Part shown: piece by piece, positions 1 through 8,961 of the stretch
Numbering within the stretch: position 1 is the first letter of the stretch
How the letters are laid out: each line of letters opens with the position of its first letter
Assembly (NCBI GenBank): GCA_964510955.1
Contig: CAZEDW010000015.1
Span: forward strand, 24,442-88,441
Length of the DNA stretch: 64,000 bases
Direction: 5' to 3'
Origin: JAFLCM01 sp964510955
GTDB lineage: Bacteria > Planctomycetota > Phycisphaerae > Phycisphaerales > UBA1924
The notes under the pieces: generated by a model
What the model was told of the DNA's origin: nothing
Database searches by the model: none
Seen by the model: only the letters and a program-made list of their open reading frames with translations
Program-made: the position numbers and the translations under genes

Positions 1-132
1 GCCTGGATCGAGGTAATGGCCGCCGTCGGAGAAGCTATCGGGGGTGACATTGAGGATGGCCAGGAGGCGCGGGCGGTCGAGGGTGAGGCACCTTGATGCG
101 GAGAGTTGCCAGAATGCGGGCGGGGGCGGCAT
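1..132 (-). CDS. folP: Dihydropteroate synthase, N-terminal part (cut by window edge)
   Basis: Only the first 44 codons are inside the window; the gene continues to the left. The reverse strand starts at an ATG whose complement is at 130-132 and reads, from about residue 25, AILNVTPDSFSDGGHY, the hallmark N-terminal signature of dihydropteroate synthase (pterin-binding TIM barrel). The enzyme joins 6-hydroxymethyl-dihydropterin diphosphate to p-aminobenzoate in cytoplasmic folate synthesis. The first 24 residues are a normal-looking variable leader, so the start is plausible but not proven; no clear Shine-Dalgarno sequence is visible. A TAGGCT hexamer lies 8 nt before the ATG and could be a -10 box. 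The gene is divergent from the membrane glycosyltransferase gene, with only 34 bp between the two assigned starts. The motif is seen directly; function follows from the family. Confidence 0.85.
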   Translation of the reverse strand, partial: MPPPPAFWQLSASRCLTLDRPRLLAILNVTPDSFSDGGHYLDPG

Positions 133-166
133 CGGGGGTGAGCCTACGCCGGATCGGGTGTAGGGT

Positions 167-2362
167 GTGCGGGTGTCCACGGTGAAGCGAAACTGGGTGC
201 TGCTGCTGCCGACGGGTGGCCTGTTGGCCTGTGTGGCGCTGCTCGCGTCACGGGGCGCGTCAGGAGTGACCGGGGGGCTTGGGGCGGTCGCGGCGACGTG
301 GTTCACCGGGGGATCGGCGGCGGTGATTTGGATGGCGGGGGCATTGGGAATTGGCCTGAAGGTCTGCCGTGCGGTGTTGGGAGAGCGGTCGTGCCTTTTG
401 GGGGTTGCGCTGCCGGTGGGTATCGCGGTGTGCCTTTGGCTGGCCCACGGGGTGGGGGCGATCGGGGTTCTGCGCGGGGCCCCGGGGATGGTGGCGGCGT
501 GGGCGGCGCCCGCAGCGGGGGCTTTGCTGTTGTGGCGCGAGGTGAGGGGGCGCGGCGGGGGTTGGCGAGGCAGGGGTGTTGAGGTCGTTGGTGTGCCGTG
601 GGGCGTGCGCTGGGTGATGATTCCAGGCGCTGCAGTGCTGATTGTGGCGCCGTGCCTGCCGCCGGGGACGATCTGGGCGTCGGAGGCGCACGGGTACGAC
701 GCGCTGTCGTATCACCTGATGCTGGCGCGCGAGTGGATCGGCGCGGGGCGTATCGGGCCGGTGGAGCACAACGTCTATTCGTTTCTGCCGTCGTACATGG
801 AGGCGGCGTATGCGCAGCTGGCGGTGATGCTTGGGGCAGGGCTTGACGCGCGGGGCACGTCCGCGCTGGGGGGCGGGGGGCGCTGGGTGTTTGCGGCGCA
901 GTCGCTGCACACGCTGATGGGGGTTGCGACGGGCGTTTCGGTTGCGTCGCTGGTGCGGGTGTTGCTTGGTCGGGCTGCGCGGCCGGTAGCCGGCGCGGAC
1001 GTGTGCGCCGCGGTCGCGGGTGGGGCGGTGGTCAGTGTGCCGTGGACAGCTATCACGGGGACACTGGCGTACAACGAGCTTGGCATGACGGCGTGCCTGG
1101 CGGGCGCGGTGGTGTTGGCTTCGCAGGCATGGGACAGGCCGGCCGCGCAGGGGGCGTTGATCGGGCTGCTGCTGGGCGCGAGCGCAATGTGCAAGCCGAC
1201 GGCGGTGTACATGGGCTGGCCGCTGGTCATCGTGTGCGCCGCGGCGTGGCTGCCCGCGGTGGGGCGCTTGGGGCTGGGCGCTGGGGCGCTGGTTGGCGGG
1301 GTGGTTGGGGTGGCGCCGTGGCTGCTGCGCAACGCGCTGGTTGGCACGGGCGGGAACCCGGTGTTCCCTTACTTCACGGGCCTCTTCGGGGCGCGGCATT
1401 GGGACGCGGAGCAGGTGGCACGATGGAACGCGGCGCACCACCCGGGCCGGGGTCTGTTCGACTCGTTTGCGCGGCTTGCGTCTGACGCGGGGCTGCTGAA
1501 CCCGCAGTGGTTGGCGTTCGCGGGCCTGCTGGTGGTGGGCGTCTTTGTGGTGTTGGCGTGGGGCGGCGCTCGGCGGGTGGGTTGGCCGCTGGTGCTGGGG
1601 CTGGCGCTGCAACTGCTCGCATGGGTGCTTGTCGGGCACCAGCAGGCGCGGTTCCTGATGCCGATCATCGTGCCGGGGAGCGCGGTGCTCGGGCTGGCGG
1701 TTGGGGGTTGGGGGCTTGCGAGCCGGCGACGGGTCGGCGTGGCGGCGGGCGCGGCGGCGGTGGGAGCGCTGGGGCTGAGTTCGACATACTTCTTTGTGAA
1801 TGAGGGCGGCGGGCGGCCGTGCCGAGCGCTTGAGATCGGCGTGGCGGGGATCACGGGTGACGCTTTGGGATCGGACGCGGCGCTCCGGGCCTTGCCTGAG
1901 CGTGAACTGGTGGATCTGTTGCGCAGCGCCGAGAACCCCGTTGCCGCGACGAACCGGCTGGTCGGGTTGGAGGCGGCCCGGGCACGCGAGCGGGGAGAGC
2001 CTGAGCCGCTGGTGTATCTGCTGGGTGACGCCACGCCGCTGTACTTCACGGTTCCGATTCTGTGGAACACGACGTGGGATGCCTGGCCGCTGGATCGCGC
2101 GATGCGGGCGCCGGGGGCGGGCGAGACGGGTGCGGGAGAGGCTGGCATGGCGGCGCGGAACGGGGCCGACGAGCTGCGGCGCCTTGGGGTGACGCACCTG
2201 CTCATCAACTTCGCGGAGCTGGACCGCCTGCGCCGGAGCGGGTATTCACCGGCGGGAATGACCCCGGAGCTCGCGGGGCGGTTCGCCAACGAGGCGTGCA
2301 GCCCGATCGTGGTGTGGGAGCGGCTGGGCTGCGGGTTGTTCCGGCTGCGGGCGCCGGGGTGA
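167..2362 (+). CDS. GT-C type membrane glycosyltransferase (family 39-like)
   Basis: A 731-residue polytopic membrane protein with about ten hydrophobic segments from residue 11 onward. Around residues 177-190 it reads YDALSYHLMLAREW and then an HNVYSFLPSYME-like stretch; later it has NPVFPYFTG near residue 397 and RFLMPIIVPG. These are the recurring landmarks of bacterial GT-C (PMT/ArnT-like, family 39) proteins, which transfer sugars from polyprenyl-phosphate donors on the outer face of the inner membrane. A canonical DD/DE catalytic pair is not obvious, so donor and acceptor are unknown. The frame opens at GTG 167; GTG codons at 173 and 182 are alternatives and no good ribosome site separates them. 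The next gene, an LPG-synthase/flippase-like protein, starts 32 nt after the stop, which suggests one envelope-lipid or glycan operon. Family assignment is inference from motifs. Confidence 0.7.
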   Translation: MRVSTVKRNWVLLLPTGGLLACVALLASRGASGVTGGLGAVAATWFTGGSAAVIWMAGALGIGLKVCRAVLGERSCLLGVALPVGIAVCLWLAHGVGAIGVLRGAPGMVAAWAAPAAGALLLWREVRGRGGGWRGRGVEVVGVPWGVRWVMIPGAAVLIVAPCLPPGTIWASEAHGYDALSYHLMLAREWIGAGRIGPVEHNVYSFLPSYMEAAYAQLAVMLGAGLDARGTSALGGGGRWVFAAQSLHTLMGVATGVSVASLVRVLLGRAARPVAGADVCAAVAGGAVVSVPWTAITGTLAYNELGMTACLAGAVVLASQAWDRPAAQGALIGLLLGASAMCKPTAVYMGWPLVIVCAAAWLPAVGRLGLGAGALVGGVVGVAPWLLRNALVGTGGNPVFPYFTGLFGARHWDAEQVARWNAAHHPGRGLFDSFARLASDAGLLNPQWLAFAGLLVVGVFVVLAWGGARRVGWPLVLGLALQLLAWVLVGHQQARFLMPIIVPGSAVLGLAVGGWGLASRRRVGVAAGAAAVGALGLSSTYFFVNEGGGRPCRALEIGVAGITGDALGSDAALRALPERELVDLLRSAENPVAATNRLVGLEAARARERGEPEPLVYLLGDATPLYFTVPILWNTTWDAWPLDRAMRAPGAGETGAGEAGMAARNGADELRRLGVTHLLINFAELDRLRRSGYSPAGMTPELAGRFANEACSPIVVWERLGCGLFRLRAPG

Positions 2363-2393
2363 CCGGGCGGGCGCCCGTTACCATGCGCGCCGG

Positions 2394-3410
2394 ATGAGCG
2401 AGCCGCGACCAGAGCCACACGCCGAGCATGCCGGGCTGCAAGCGCCGCCGCGGAGCGGCCCTCTTGCGGATGTCGAGCCGGTGCGGCGCCGGAGCCGTGT
2501 GCACCGGGCGATGCAACTGGTTGGTTTCGTGGCGGGCGTCGGTCTGCTGGCGTGGGCGGTGTCGATCGCGCTGGGTGAGAAGAACCGCCACACGCTGGAG
2601 GCGGTGGCCCACGCGCCGGCGCGGACCATCGTGTGGCTGCTGGGCGTGAGCGCGTTGAGCGTGCTGATGAACGGGCTGATGTTCTGGGTGGTGCTGCGGC
2701 CCTTGAAGAAGCTGAACGCGTTGGACACGGTGCTGACGAACTGCATCGCGGTGGCGATGTCGGCGCTGCCGTTCAAGATCAACCTGGTGGTGCGGGTGCT
2801 GATCCATCACCGGCGCGACGGGGTGGCGTTCAAGGACATCCTGGCGTGGTTCGCGGCCATGAGCGCGATGGCGCTGGGCGTGCTGGTGCCGCTGGGGCTG
2901 GCGGGGTGGTGGCGGGGCTCGATCGACGCGATGTGGTGGGTGGTGGGGGTGGGCGGGGTCTTGGCGCTGTCGGCGCTGGGTGTTGGTCTGGGCCATCTGG
3001 CCGCGACGCGCCCGTGGCTGGCGCGCCTGAGTCTTGGGGCTGACAGGGTGGCCCGCGACTGGCGGACAGTGCTGGCGCACATGGTGCTGCGGATGGGCGA
3101 CGTGATGCTGCTGTGCGCGCGGTTCTGGGCCGCGGCGAGCGCGGCGGGGGTTGACCTGCCGGCGGAGCGGGCGGTGCTGCTGGCGACAACCTACTTCCTG
3201 CTGAGCGTGCTGGCGCCGGCGGGGGCGCTGGGGTTCCGTGAGATGGGGGTGGCGGGGGTGGGCCTGGCCAGCGGGGCGGACTCGTCGCAGATCGCGCTGG
3301 TGACCCTGGTGGTGACGGCAGCGGAGTTCATCGCGTCGGGTGTGCTGTGCGTGCCGGCGTTTTTCCGGCTCCGCCCGGATCGGCTGCTTTCGTCGAAGGG
3401 CAAAGGGTGA
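2394..3410 (+). CDS. Lysylphosphatidylglycerol synthase TM-region / flippase-like (UPF0104) protein
   Basis: A 338-residue integral membrane protein. After a cytoplasmic N-terminal tail of about 38 residues come roughly eight hydrophobic segments. The organisation, including the conserved MSALPFKINLVVRVLIHH stretch and the LAPAGALGFREMG region near residue 275, is that of the LPG_synthase_TM/UPF0104 family. Members without the soluble aminoacyl-transferase domain, like this one, are usually annotated as flippase-like and often sit beside glycosyltransferases of polyprenyl-linked glycans. Here the neighbour upstream is a GT-C glycosyltransferase 32 nt away, which supports a joint role in moving or building a lipid-linked glycan. 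The substrate cannot be read from sequence. The ATG start at 2394 sits just downstream of a short GC hairpin (CGGGCGCCCG), possibly a weak pause or terminator. Confidence 0.72.
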   Translation: MSEPRPEPHAEHAGLQAPPRSGPLADVEPVRRRSRVHRAMQLVGFVAGVGLLAWAVSIALGEKNRHTLEAVAHAPARTIVWLLGVSALSVLMNGLMFWVVLRPLKKLNALDTVLTNCIAVAMSALPFKINLVVRVLIHHRRDGVAFKDILAWFAAMSAMALGVLVPLGLAGWWRGSIDAMWWVVGVGGVLALSALGVGLGHLAATRPWLARLSLGADRVARDWRTVLAHMVLRMGDVMLLCARFWAAASAAGVDLPAERAVLLATTYFLLSVLAPAGALGFREMGVAGVGLASGADSSQIALVTLVVTAAEFIASGVLCVPAFFRLRPDRLLSSKGKG

Positions 3411-3522
3411 AGCCGGGTTCGGGTCGGCGGCGCGTCTGATGAGCTTGGGACGCGCTGGCCGGTGTTCGCGGTGGAACCCCGGGGTTCCTGCCCGGTACAG
3501 TCTGGCCCAGTCCTTGGCCCGC

Positions 3523-4251
3523 ATGAACCACGCCGCTGCTCATCCTGATGCCGTGAAGACCGCGGCCGCCGCGTGCGAGCTGCGGGGGGTGCGCAAGGTG
3601 TATTACAAGCCCGACGGGTCGGTGCTGGTGGAGGCGCTGCGGGGCGTTGACCTGGTGATCCCGCGGGGGCAGTACACAGCGATCATGGGGCCGTCGGGGT
3701 CGGGCAAGTCGACGCTGATGAACCTCCTGGGCTGCCTGGATCAGCCAACGGACGGGGCGTATCTGCTCGACGGGCAGGACGTGGCGGTGATGAGCGACGA
3801 GGAGCTGAGCGACTACCGGGGGCGGAAGATCGGGTTCGTGTTCCAGGCGTTCAACCTGATCAGCCAACTGAAGGTTGAGGACAACGTGGAGGTGCCGCTG
3901 TTCTACCAGGGGGTCCCGAAGCCGGAACGTCAACGCCGTGCGCGGGGGGCGCTGGACGCGGTGGGGCTGGGCGACCGGATGGGGCACCGGCCGGCGGAGC
4001 TGTCGGGCGGTCAGCAGCAGCGGGCGGCGATCGCGCGGGCGCTGGTGACCGAGCCGGTGGTGCTGATGGCCGACGAGCCGACGGGGAACCTCGACAGCGC
4101 CACGGGGCTGGCGATCCTCTCGCTGTTCGAGAGCCTGCACGCGCGGGGGATGACGATCATCATGGTGACGCACGACGACCGGATCGCCGAGCGGTGCCAG
4201 CGCGTGGTCCGGCTGCGGGACGGGCTGGTGGAGTCGGACGTTTTCAGGTAG
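3523..4251 (+). CDS. ABC transporter ATP-binding protein, LolD/MacB type
   Basis: A 242-residue ATPase with a complete nucleotide-binding domain: Walker A GPSGSGKST near residue 57, Q-loop (FVFQAFNLI), signature LSGGQQQR, Walker B VVLMADEPTGNLD, and the switch histidine in IIMVTHDD. The DEPTGNLDS and NLLGCLDQPTDG segments are typical of the LolD/MacB/FtsE-like class that powers lipoprotein release, efflux or lipid-handling permeases. The start at ATG 3523 was chosen because homology begins right after it; the frame is open to 3340 but that part overlaps the previous gene and looks like noise. No permease gene is adjacent: the next gene is a protein kinase, so the partner must be encoded elsewhere. 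The ATPase assignment is firm; the transported substrate is unknown. Confidence 0.88.
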   Translation: MNHAAAHPDAVKTAAAACELRGVRKVYYKPDGSVLVEALRGVDLVIPRGQYTAIMGPSGSGKSTLMNLLGCLDQPTDGAYLLDGQDVAVMSDEELSDYRGRKIGFVFQAFNLISQLKVEDNVEVPLFYQGVPKPERQRRARGALDAVGLGDRMGHRPAELSGGQQQRAAIARALVTEPVVLMADEPTGNLDSATGLAILSLFESLHARGMTIIMVTHDDRIAERCQRVVRLRDGLVESDVFR

Positions 4252-4433
4252 GTCGCCCGGGAGGACGGCGCCGAAGTGGCTTGCGACGCTGCGGCGTGAG
4301 CAGAGATTCCGCGGCACCGGGGCGGCGGGGCCGACGGGCGCGGGGTGATTCCGACCTATGCGAGGATATGTAAACTTCCTGGGGTGCCCGGCGATTACGT
4401 GTCCGGGCGGATCGGTCACCCACGGAGTCGCGG

Positions 4434-6764
4434 ATGGACCACACCTCGGAGGGCGACTTCCCCACGGCGGACTCCCCGGCCGGAGCGTCCGCCAGCGGCG
4501 CGTTGTTCGGGCGGGGGCGCGGGCTCTCGGCGGGCGCCCTGGGGATCGTGTCGCGTCTGTCCGAGGGCGTGCCCGGGTTCCGCGTGCTTCGCGAGATCGG
4601 TGTCGGCGGGATGGGCACCGTCTTCGAGGCGGAGCAGGCTTCGCCGCGCCGTGTTGTTGCTCTCAAGGTGATGAACCCGGGGAGCACTGCGCCGGATGCG
4701 ATCCGTCGGTTCCAGCAGGAAGCGGAGATTCTCGGAGGCCTGCGGCACCCGTGCATCGCCCAGGTCTATCAGGCCGGGGTGCTGGAGGTGGCGGAGGCCG
4801 GCGCCGTGACGCGGGTCCCGTACTTCGCGATGGAGATGGTGCCGGGCGGGTCTCCGCTGACCACGTACGCGGGCGGGCGGGGGCTGGGCACGCGGGCGCG
4901 CGTGGAGCTGCTGGTCCGCGTGTGCGAGGCGGTCCAGCACGCCCATGATCGGGGCGTTATCCACCGCGATCTGAAGCCGACCAACGTCCTCGTGGGCAGC
5001 GACGGGGCGCCGAAGGTGATCGACTTCGGTGTGGCGCGGGCGGTGGGCGCGGCGCCGCTGGTTGATTCGATGCACACGGCGGAGGGCGCCGTGATCGGCA
5101 CGCTCGCGTACATGAGCCCCGAGCAGATCGAGCACGGGAGCGCCTCCGCGGACGCGCGGAGCGATGTCTATGCACTGGGTGTGATGTTGTTCGAGCTGCT
5201 GTGCGACAAGCGCCCGGTCGACCTCACGGGTGTTGGATTGGCACGGGCCGCGGCGATGGTGAAGGCCTCGTCGCTCACCCACCCCAGTTCGCACAACCAC
5301 GGGGTCGACGGCGAGCTGGACGCCGTGTGCGCTCGGGCGCGCGCGGTGGACCCGGCGGGGCGGTACCGGTCGCCGGGCGAACTGAGCGCGGACCTGCGGC
5401 GCTGGCTGGGCGGTGAGCGGGTGCTGGCGCGGCGTGTGCACGGGCTGTGGGCGGCGGGCCACGGCCTGCGGCGGGTGGCGCGGGCGCACCGATGGGTGTC
5501 GCTTGCGGCGGTCTGGGCGGCGGCTGCTGCCGGCGCCAACTGGCCCGCGCGCCCTGTCGCGAACCCGATCGGGGCAGGGTTCGAGCGGGTGGTGGGACGT
5601 CTGGCTTCGTCGTCGCTCCCGGCCCCCAATCTCGGCGCGGAGCGGCTGGTGGGCGTACGCGGAGAGAAGGACCTGCAATCGGCCGGCGCGGCGCTGGGGC
5701 GTGACCGGGGCGAGCTCTCGGAGGCGGGTGGCTTGCGCCCGTTGTTCGCGGGCTGCATCCGGAGGCTCGTCCACGCGGGCGTGAAGGCGATCGGCGTGGA
5801 CTATGTGCTGGCGGGCGAAACAAGATTCGACGGCGAACTGGTCGGCGCCATCAACGAGGCCCGCGCGGCCAATGTCGACGTGGTGCTGGCGTCGGACAAC
5901 TGGGCGCCGGAAGACGGCGGCCCGCCGCTGGCACCCGGGCTCCGGGGGATCGTGCGCTGGGGGGGCAACACGGCGCGCCTGGGCGACGGCCTGCCGCAGA
6001 TGGAGGTGGCGGTGGAGAATCCCGGGGCGGAGGGCGTGCCCGGGTTTTCACTCGCCTGCGCGGCGGCGCTGCAGAGCCCGGGCGCGTGGGTCACGGTCCG
6101 TATCGCTCCTTCGGGAGAGTTCATTGACGTCTCGCACTGGCGGGCCAGCGGCACGGTTCCGGGGGCCCGGGTCGCGGCCGGTTCGCCCACGCGGGTGCCG
6201 GTGAGCTTCGTCCGCGACGAGGGCGAGGACGACGCGCTGCGCGGGATCGGGGCGGGCGCACGGACGGCGATCGTGCTGCTTTCGCCTCCGGGCGAAGCGG
6301 AAATGAGACGCGCGACCATCGACCTTGCGGCTGCACTGACCATGCCCGCGTCGGAACTCGCCGAAGCGGTGGGGGGGCGCCTGGTGGTCATCGGGTCTGT
6401 TCCCCTCACGGCGGACGCGGACGCGGCGGATTGGTTCGAGCTGCCGGGGGGTCGACGCATGTTCGGAGCCGAGGCCCGCCTCGCCGCCGCGGCGATGCTG
6501 AGGCAGCGGGTCGGACTGCTGCTCCCGACATGGGAGGTGCAAGCTGGGTTCGACGCGGCGTGGGCGCTGGCGGGCACGGTGCTCGGGGTGGTGTTCACAA
6601 GCTGGAGGCGGACACTGGTGGCGGGGGTGCTGGCGGCGGCGGTGTGCGTCGGCATCGGCGTGGTCGCAGTGAGCGGCGGGTTGCTCCTCAACCCGGCGGT
6701 GGCGATGCTCGGGCTGTTGTTTGGGCTGGGTTTGGGGCGGTGCCTGCTCGGTGGGTTGCGCTGA
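4434..6764 (+). CDS. Membrane Ser/Thr protein kinase with C-terminal CHASE2-like sensor
   Basis: A 776-residue receptor-like kinase. Residues about 45-320 form a Hanks-type kinase: glycine loop GVGGMGTV, ATP-anchoring lysine in VVALKV, catalytic loop HRDLKPTNVL near residue 177, DFG as IDFGVARA near 197, and GTLAYMSPEQ activation-segment end. A hydrophobic segment lies near 350-372. Residues about 420-690 resemble CHASE2 sensor domains (GVKAIGVDYVL, then a VVLASDN strand, then LPGGRRMFGAEARLAA), and two or three hydrophobic helices close the protein (about 705-775). CHASE2 domains normally precede output domains; here the kinase is N-terminal and the sensor C-terminal. The likely topology is cytoplasmic kinase, periplasmic sensor, terminal membrane bundle. 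The ligand and phosphorylation targets are unknown. The kinase call is firm; the CHASE2 call rests on pattern similarity. Confidence 0.85.
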   Translation: MDHTSEGDFPTADSPAGASASGALFGRGRGLSAGALGIVSRLSEGVPGFRVLREIGVGGMGTVFEAEQASPRRVVALKVMNPGSTAPDAIRRFQQEAEILGGLRHPCIAQVYQAGVLEVAEAGAVTRVPYFAMEMVPGGSPLTTYAGGRGLGTRARVELLVRVCEAVQHAHDRGVIHRDLKPTNVLVGSDGAPKVIDFGVARAVGAAPLVDSMHTAEGAVIGTLAYMSPEQIEHGSASADARSDVYALGVMLFELLCDKRPVDLTGVGLARAAAMVKASSLTHPSSHNHGVDGELDAVCARARAVDPAGRYRSPGELSADLRRWLGGERVLARRVHGLWAAGHGLRRVARAHRWVSLAAVWAAAAAGANWPARPVANPIGAGFERVVGRLASSSLPAPNLGAERLVGVRGEKDLQSAGAALGRDRGELSEAGGLRPLFAGCIRRLVHAGVKAIGVDYVLAGETRFDGELVGAINEARAANVDVVLASDNWAPEDGGPPLAPGLRGIVRWGGNTARLGDGLPQMEVAVENPGAEGVPGFSLACAAALQSPGAWVTVRIAPSGEFIDVSHWRASGTVPGARVAAGSPTRVPVSFVRDEGEDDALRGIGAGARTAIVLLSPPGEAEMRRATIDLAAALTMPASELAEAVGGRLVVIGSVPLTADADAADWFELPGGRRMFGAEARLAAAAMLRQRVGLLLPTWEVQAGFDAAWALAGTVLGVVFTSWRRTLVAGVLAAAVCVGIGVVAVSGGLLLNPAVAMLGLLFGLGLGRCLLGGLR

Positions 6765-6875
6765 ATCGAGAGCTTGGGAAAAAGTATGAACTCTGGCGCA
6801 CGACGCACCGGGTAGTTTCTCCCTGAGCGAAGATCGGTTAGCTTTGCACTCCGTCAGTGCCCCAGGAGAACTCAC

Positions 6876-7562
6876 ATGAGGACCTTGCGTACGTCAGTTG
6901 AGAGCGTGCTTGCCATGACGGTCGCGTTGTCGCTGCCGGTTCTTCTGATTGGTTGCGCCGGGGACAAGTACGCCGCGGGGGCGAAGGGTCCGCGCAGCTT
7001 GAAATGGACCGCCAGTGCCTCCGGCGCTGATGCGGCGGTTGTGTACCAGTTCTCGGGCGCCGGCAATGAGGCCGCGGTGCTCGACAGGCGTGACGCCACG
7101 CGCAAGCAGGCGGACGCGACGATCAACACGACCAACGACGGGTTTGTCGTGGAGGACGGTTGGGGCTCGACGTACCTGACGCGCCGGGTGTATATCACGC
7201 CGCCGCGGGTCACGCTGGGGCCGCGGGCCGGGGGCATGTTCAACAGCCCGGTGGAGTATTACGTGTTCTCAGCTCCAAGCTCGCCTTCGAGCCCCGGGGG
7301 GCCGCCACGGCTGACGCGGCAGGTCGTCAACGGACCGTCGAGTCAGCTCGACATCCAGGTGACACTGGACAATCCGGAGCAGGGTCAGACGTCCAAGACG
7401 ATCAGGCCCGGCGAGTACGTCGAGATCACCGACGCGGACGGCGACGGAGCGGACGAGATCTCGAATCCTCAGACGATCGGCCTGGTGGCCGACCCCGGCA
7501 AGCTCAAGGAGCCGTACAAGACGATCATCGGGCGTGCCCACGCGGCGCTGGGCAAGCCCTGA
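6876..7562 (+). CDS. Predicted lipoprotein of unknown function
   Basis: A 228-residue protein starting at ATG 6876 behind a good ribosome site (CAGGAGAACTCAC). Residues 1-26 are a type II signal peptide with lipobox LIGC, so Cys26 should be lipidated and the protein anchored in a cell membrane. The mature part contains a segment rich in small and polar residues and a late ITDADGDGADE stretch that looks like a calcium-binding DxDxDG loop, perhaps part of a beta-sandwich. I do not recognise the family. It stands alone between the kinase gene and purM, in the same direction, with gaps of about 110 nt upstream and 77 nt downstream, so it is probably its own transcription unit. Confidence 0.7.
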   Translation: MRTLRTSVESVLAMTVALSLPVLLIGCAGDKYAAGAKGPRSLKWTASASGADAAVVYQFSGAGNEAAVLDRRDATRKQADATINTTNDGFVVEDGWGSTYLTRRVYITPPRVTLGPRAGGMFNSPVEYYVFSAPSSPSSPGGPPRLTRQVVNGPSSQLDIQVTLDNPEQGQTSKTIRPGEYVEITDADGDGADEISNPQTIGLVADPGKLKEPYKTIIGRAHAALGKP

Positions 7563-7569
7563 TCGGGCG

Positions 7570-7595
7570 GGCCGAGCGCCGTGCGGCGGCCCGGA
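7570..7595 (+). terminator. GC-rich hairpin after the lipoprotein gene
   Basis: Seven bases CGGGCCG pair with CGGCCCG across a 12-nt loop, starting 6 nt after the lipoprotein stop. No T-run follows on either strand, so it may be a transcript-end stabilising hairpin rather than a standard intrinsic terminator. Confidence 0.35.
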
Positions 7596-7639
7596 GTTGA
7601 TTGATCGCCGGCGAGGTTGCTCCGGGTATCCTGCCCGCC

Positions 7640-8749
7640 ATGGCCCGGCGAAAACCCGACAAGAGGTCCACGAATCGCGCCCCGTTGTCTTACGCCGCCT
7701 CCGGCGTGGACATTCACGAGGGCGACCGGTTCGTTGACATGATCAAGGCGCACGTGCGCAGGACGCACGGGCCGCGGGTGGTCGGCGGGTTCGGGGGCTT
7801 CGCGGGGCTGTTCCGGCTGGATTTCAATGAATCGCTGTTCAAGCGGAACTACAAGGAGCCGGTGCTGGTGGCGTGCACCGACGGGGTGGGGACCAAGGTG
7901 AAGCTGGCGACGGACATGGGCGTGTACGACACGATCGGGATCGACCTGGTGGCGATGAGCGTGAACGACATGGTGGTCGAGGCCGCCGAGCCGCTGATTT
8001 TCCTGGATTACATCGCCTGCGCAAAGCTGGTGCCCGAGACGCTGGAGCGGGTGGTGGCGGGGATCGCGGGGGCGTGCAAGGAGGTGGGGGCGGCGCTCTT
8101 GGGCGGCGAGACGGCGGAGATGCCGGACGTGTACCCGCCGGGGGAGATCGACCTGGCGGGGTTCGCGGTCGGGGTGGTGGAGCTCTCGCGGGCGACGGAC
8201 CCGGCGCGGGTGGAGCCGGGGGACCTGGTGATCGGCCTCGAATCCGACGGCGTGCACAGCAACGGATACTCGCTGGTGCGCAAAGTTGTGTCGCACGCCG
8301 GGCTGGACCTGAAGAGGGTCTACAAGGAACTCGACCCCAAACGGACGTTGGGCGAGGTGCTGCTCATGCCGACGCGGCTCTACGCCAAGCCGATCGTCAA
8401 GCTGCTGCGGACGTACACGGTGAAGAAGGTGGTGACGGGGATGGCCCACATCACCGGCTCGGGGCTGGCGGCGAACCTTGAGCGGGCGCTGCACAAGAAG
8501 GTGGACGCGGTGCTGGATGAATCGAAGTGGACGCCGCATCCGGTGTTCCCGTTCCTCCAGCGGCACGGCGGCATCTCGGACGCGGAGATGCGGGACGTGT
8601 TCAACATGGGGATCGGGTTCTGCCTGATCGTGCGCCCGAGCTTCGCGACGTCGATCGTGAAGCAGTTGAAGCGGTGGGGAGAGCGGCCGCGCGTGATCGG
8701 GGAGGTGGTTCGGGGGACGGGCAAGGCGCGGGTGATTCAAAGCTCTTGA
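7640..8749 (+). CDS. purM: Phosphoribosylformylglycinamidine cyclo-ligase (AIR synthase)
   Basis: A 369-residue AIR synthase of normal family length (about 340-360). It converts FGAM to AIR with ATP in cytoplasmic purine synthesis. Visible landmarks are LSYAASGVDI near the N-terminus, the CTDGVGTKVKLA motif, NDMVVEAAEPLIFLDYIA, LLGGETAEMPDVYPPGE, and LESDGVHSNGYSLVRKV, all classical for PurM. ATG 7640 was chosen over the upstream open frame because the first 20 or so residues then form a usual basic leader. There is no Shine-Dalgarno sequence; a TATCCT hexamer lies 6 nt before the ATG, consistent with a leaderless transcript. The two expected purine neighbours are not adjacent. The identity is certain from motifs. 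Confidence 0.95.
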   Translation: MARRKPDKRSTNRAPLSYAASGVDIHEGDRFVDMIKAHVRRTHGPRVVGGFGGFAGLFRLDFNESLFKRNYKEPVLVACTDGVGTKVKLATDMGVYDTIGIDLVAMSVNDMVVEAAEPLIFLDYIACAKLVPETLERVVAGIAGACKEVGAALLGGETAEMPDVYPPGEIDLAGFAVGVVELSRATDPARVEPGDLVIGLESDGVHSNGYSLVRKVVSHAGLDLKRVYKELDPKRTLGEVLLMPTRLYAKPIVKLLRTYTVKKVVTGMAHITGSGLAANLERALHKKVDAVLDESKWTPHPVFPFLQRHGGISDAEMRDVFNMGIGFCLIVRPSFATSIVKQLKRWGERPRVIGEVVRGTGKARVIQSS

Positions 8750-8923
8750 GTCCGCGGCCGGCTCGCGTCTGAAGCGGTGGCCTGTCCCGGGTGACCCCGC
8801 GAGAGGGAGCGGATTGGCCGAAAGATTGGCCGGGCGACCCCAGGCTGAGTGTGGAACCAGTCGAGTTCCAGGGCGTTTCAGTGGGCATGCCTCAAGTTGG
8901 GCCCTCCAGGAGTTCCCGGACCA

Positions 8924-8952
8924 TTGATTGCACCCCCCCGATGCTGTAGCGT
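8924..8952 (+). promoter_or_regulatory. Candidate sigma70-type promoter for the amylase gene
   Basis: TTGATT at 8924-8929 and TAGCGT at 8947-8952 are separated by 17 nt. The -10 box ends 9 nt before GTG 8962, so the transcript would have almost no leader if GTG 8962 is the start, or a leader of about 33 nt if translation begins at ATG 8992. Confidence 0.35.
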
Positions 8953-8961
8953 TTCACCGCC

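Noticed and set aside
260..2197. Long open frames antisense to the GC-rich genes
   Set aside because: In DNA this GC-rich, reverse and +1 frames stay open by codon bias; they have Arg/Pro/His-rich low-complexity products and no family motifs.
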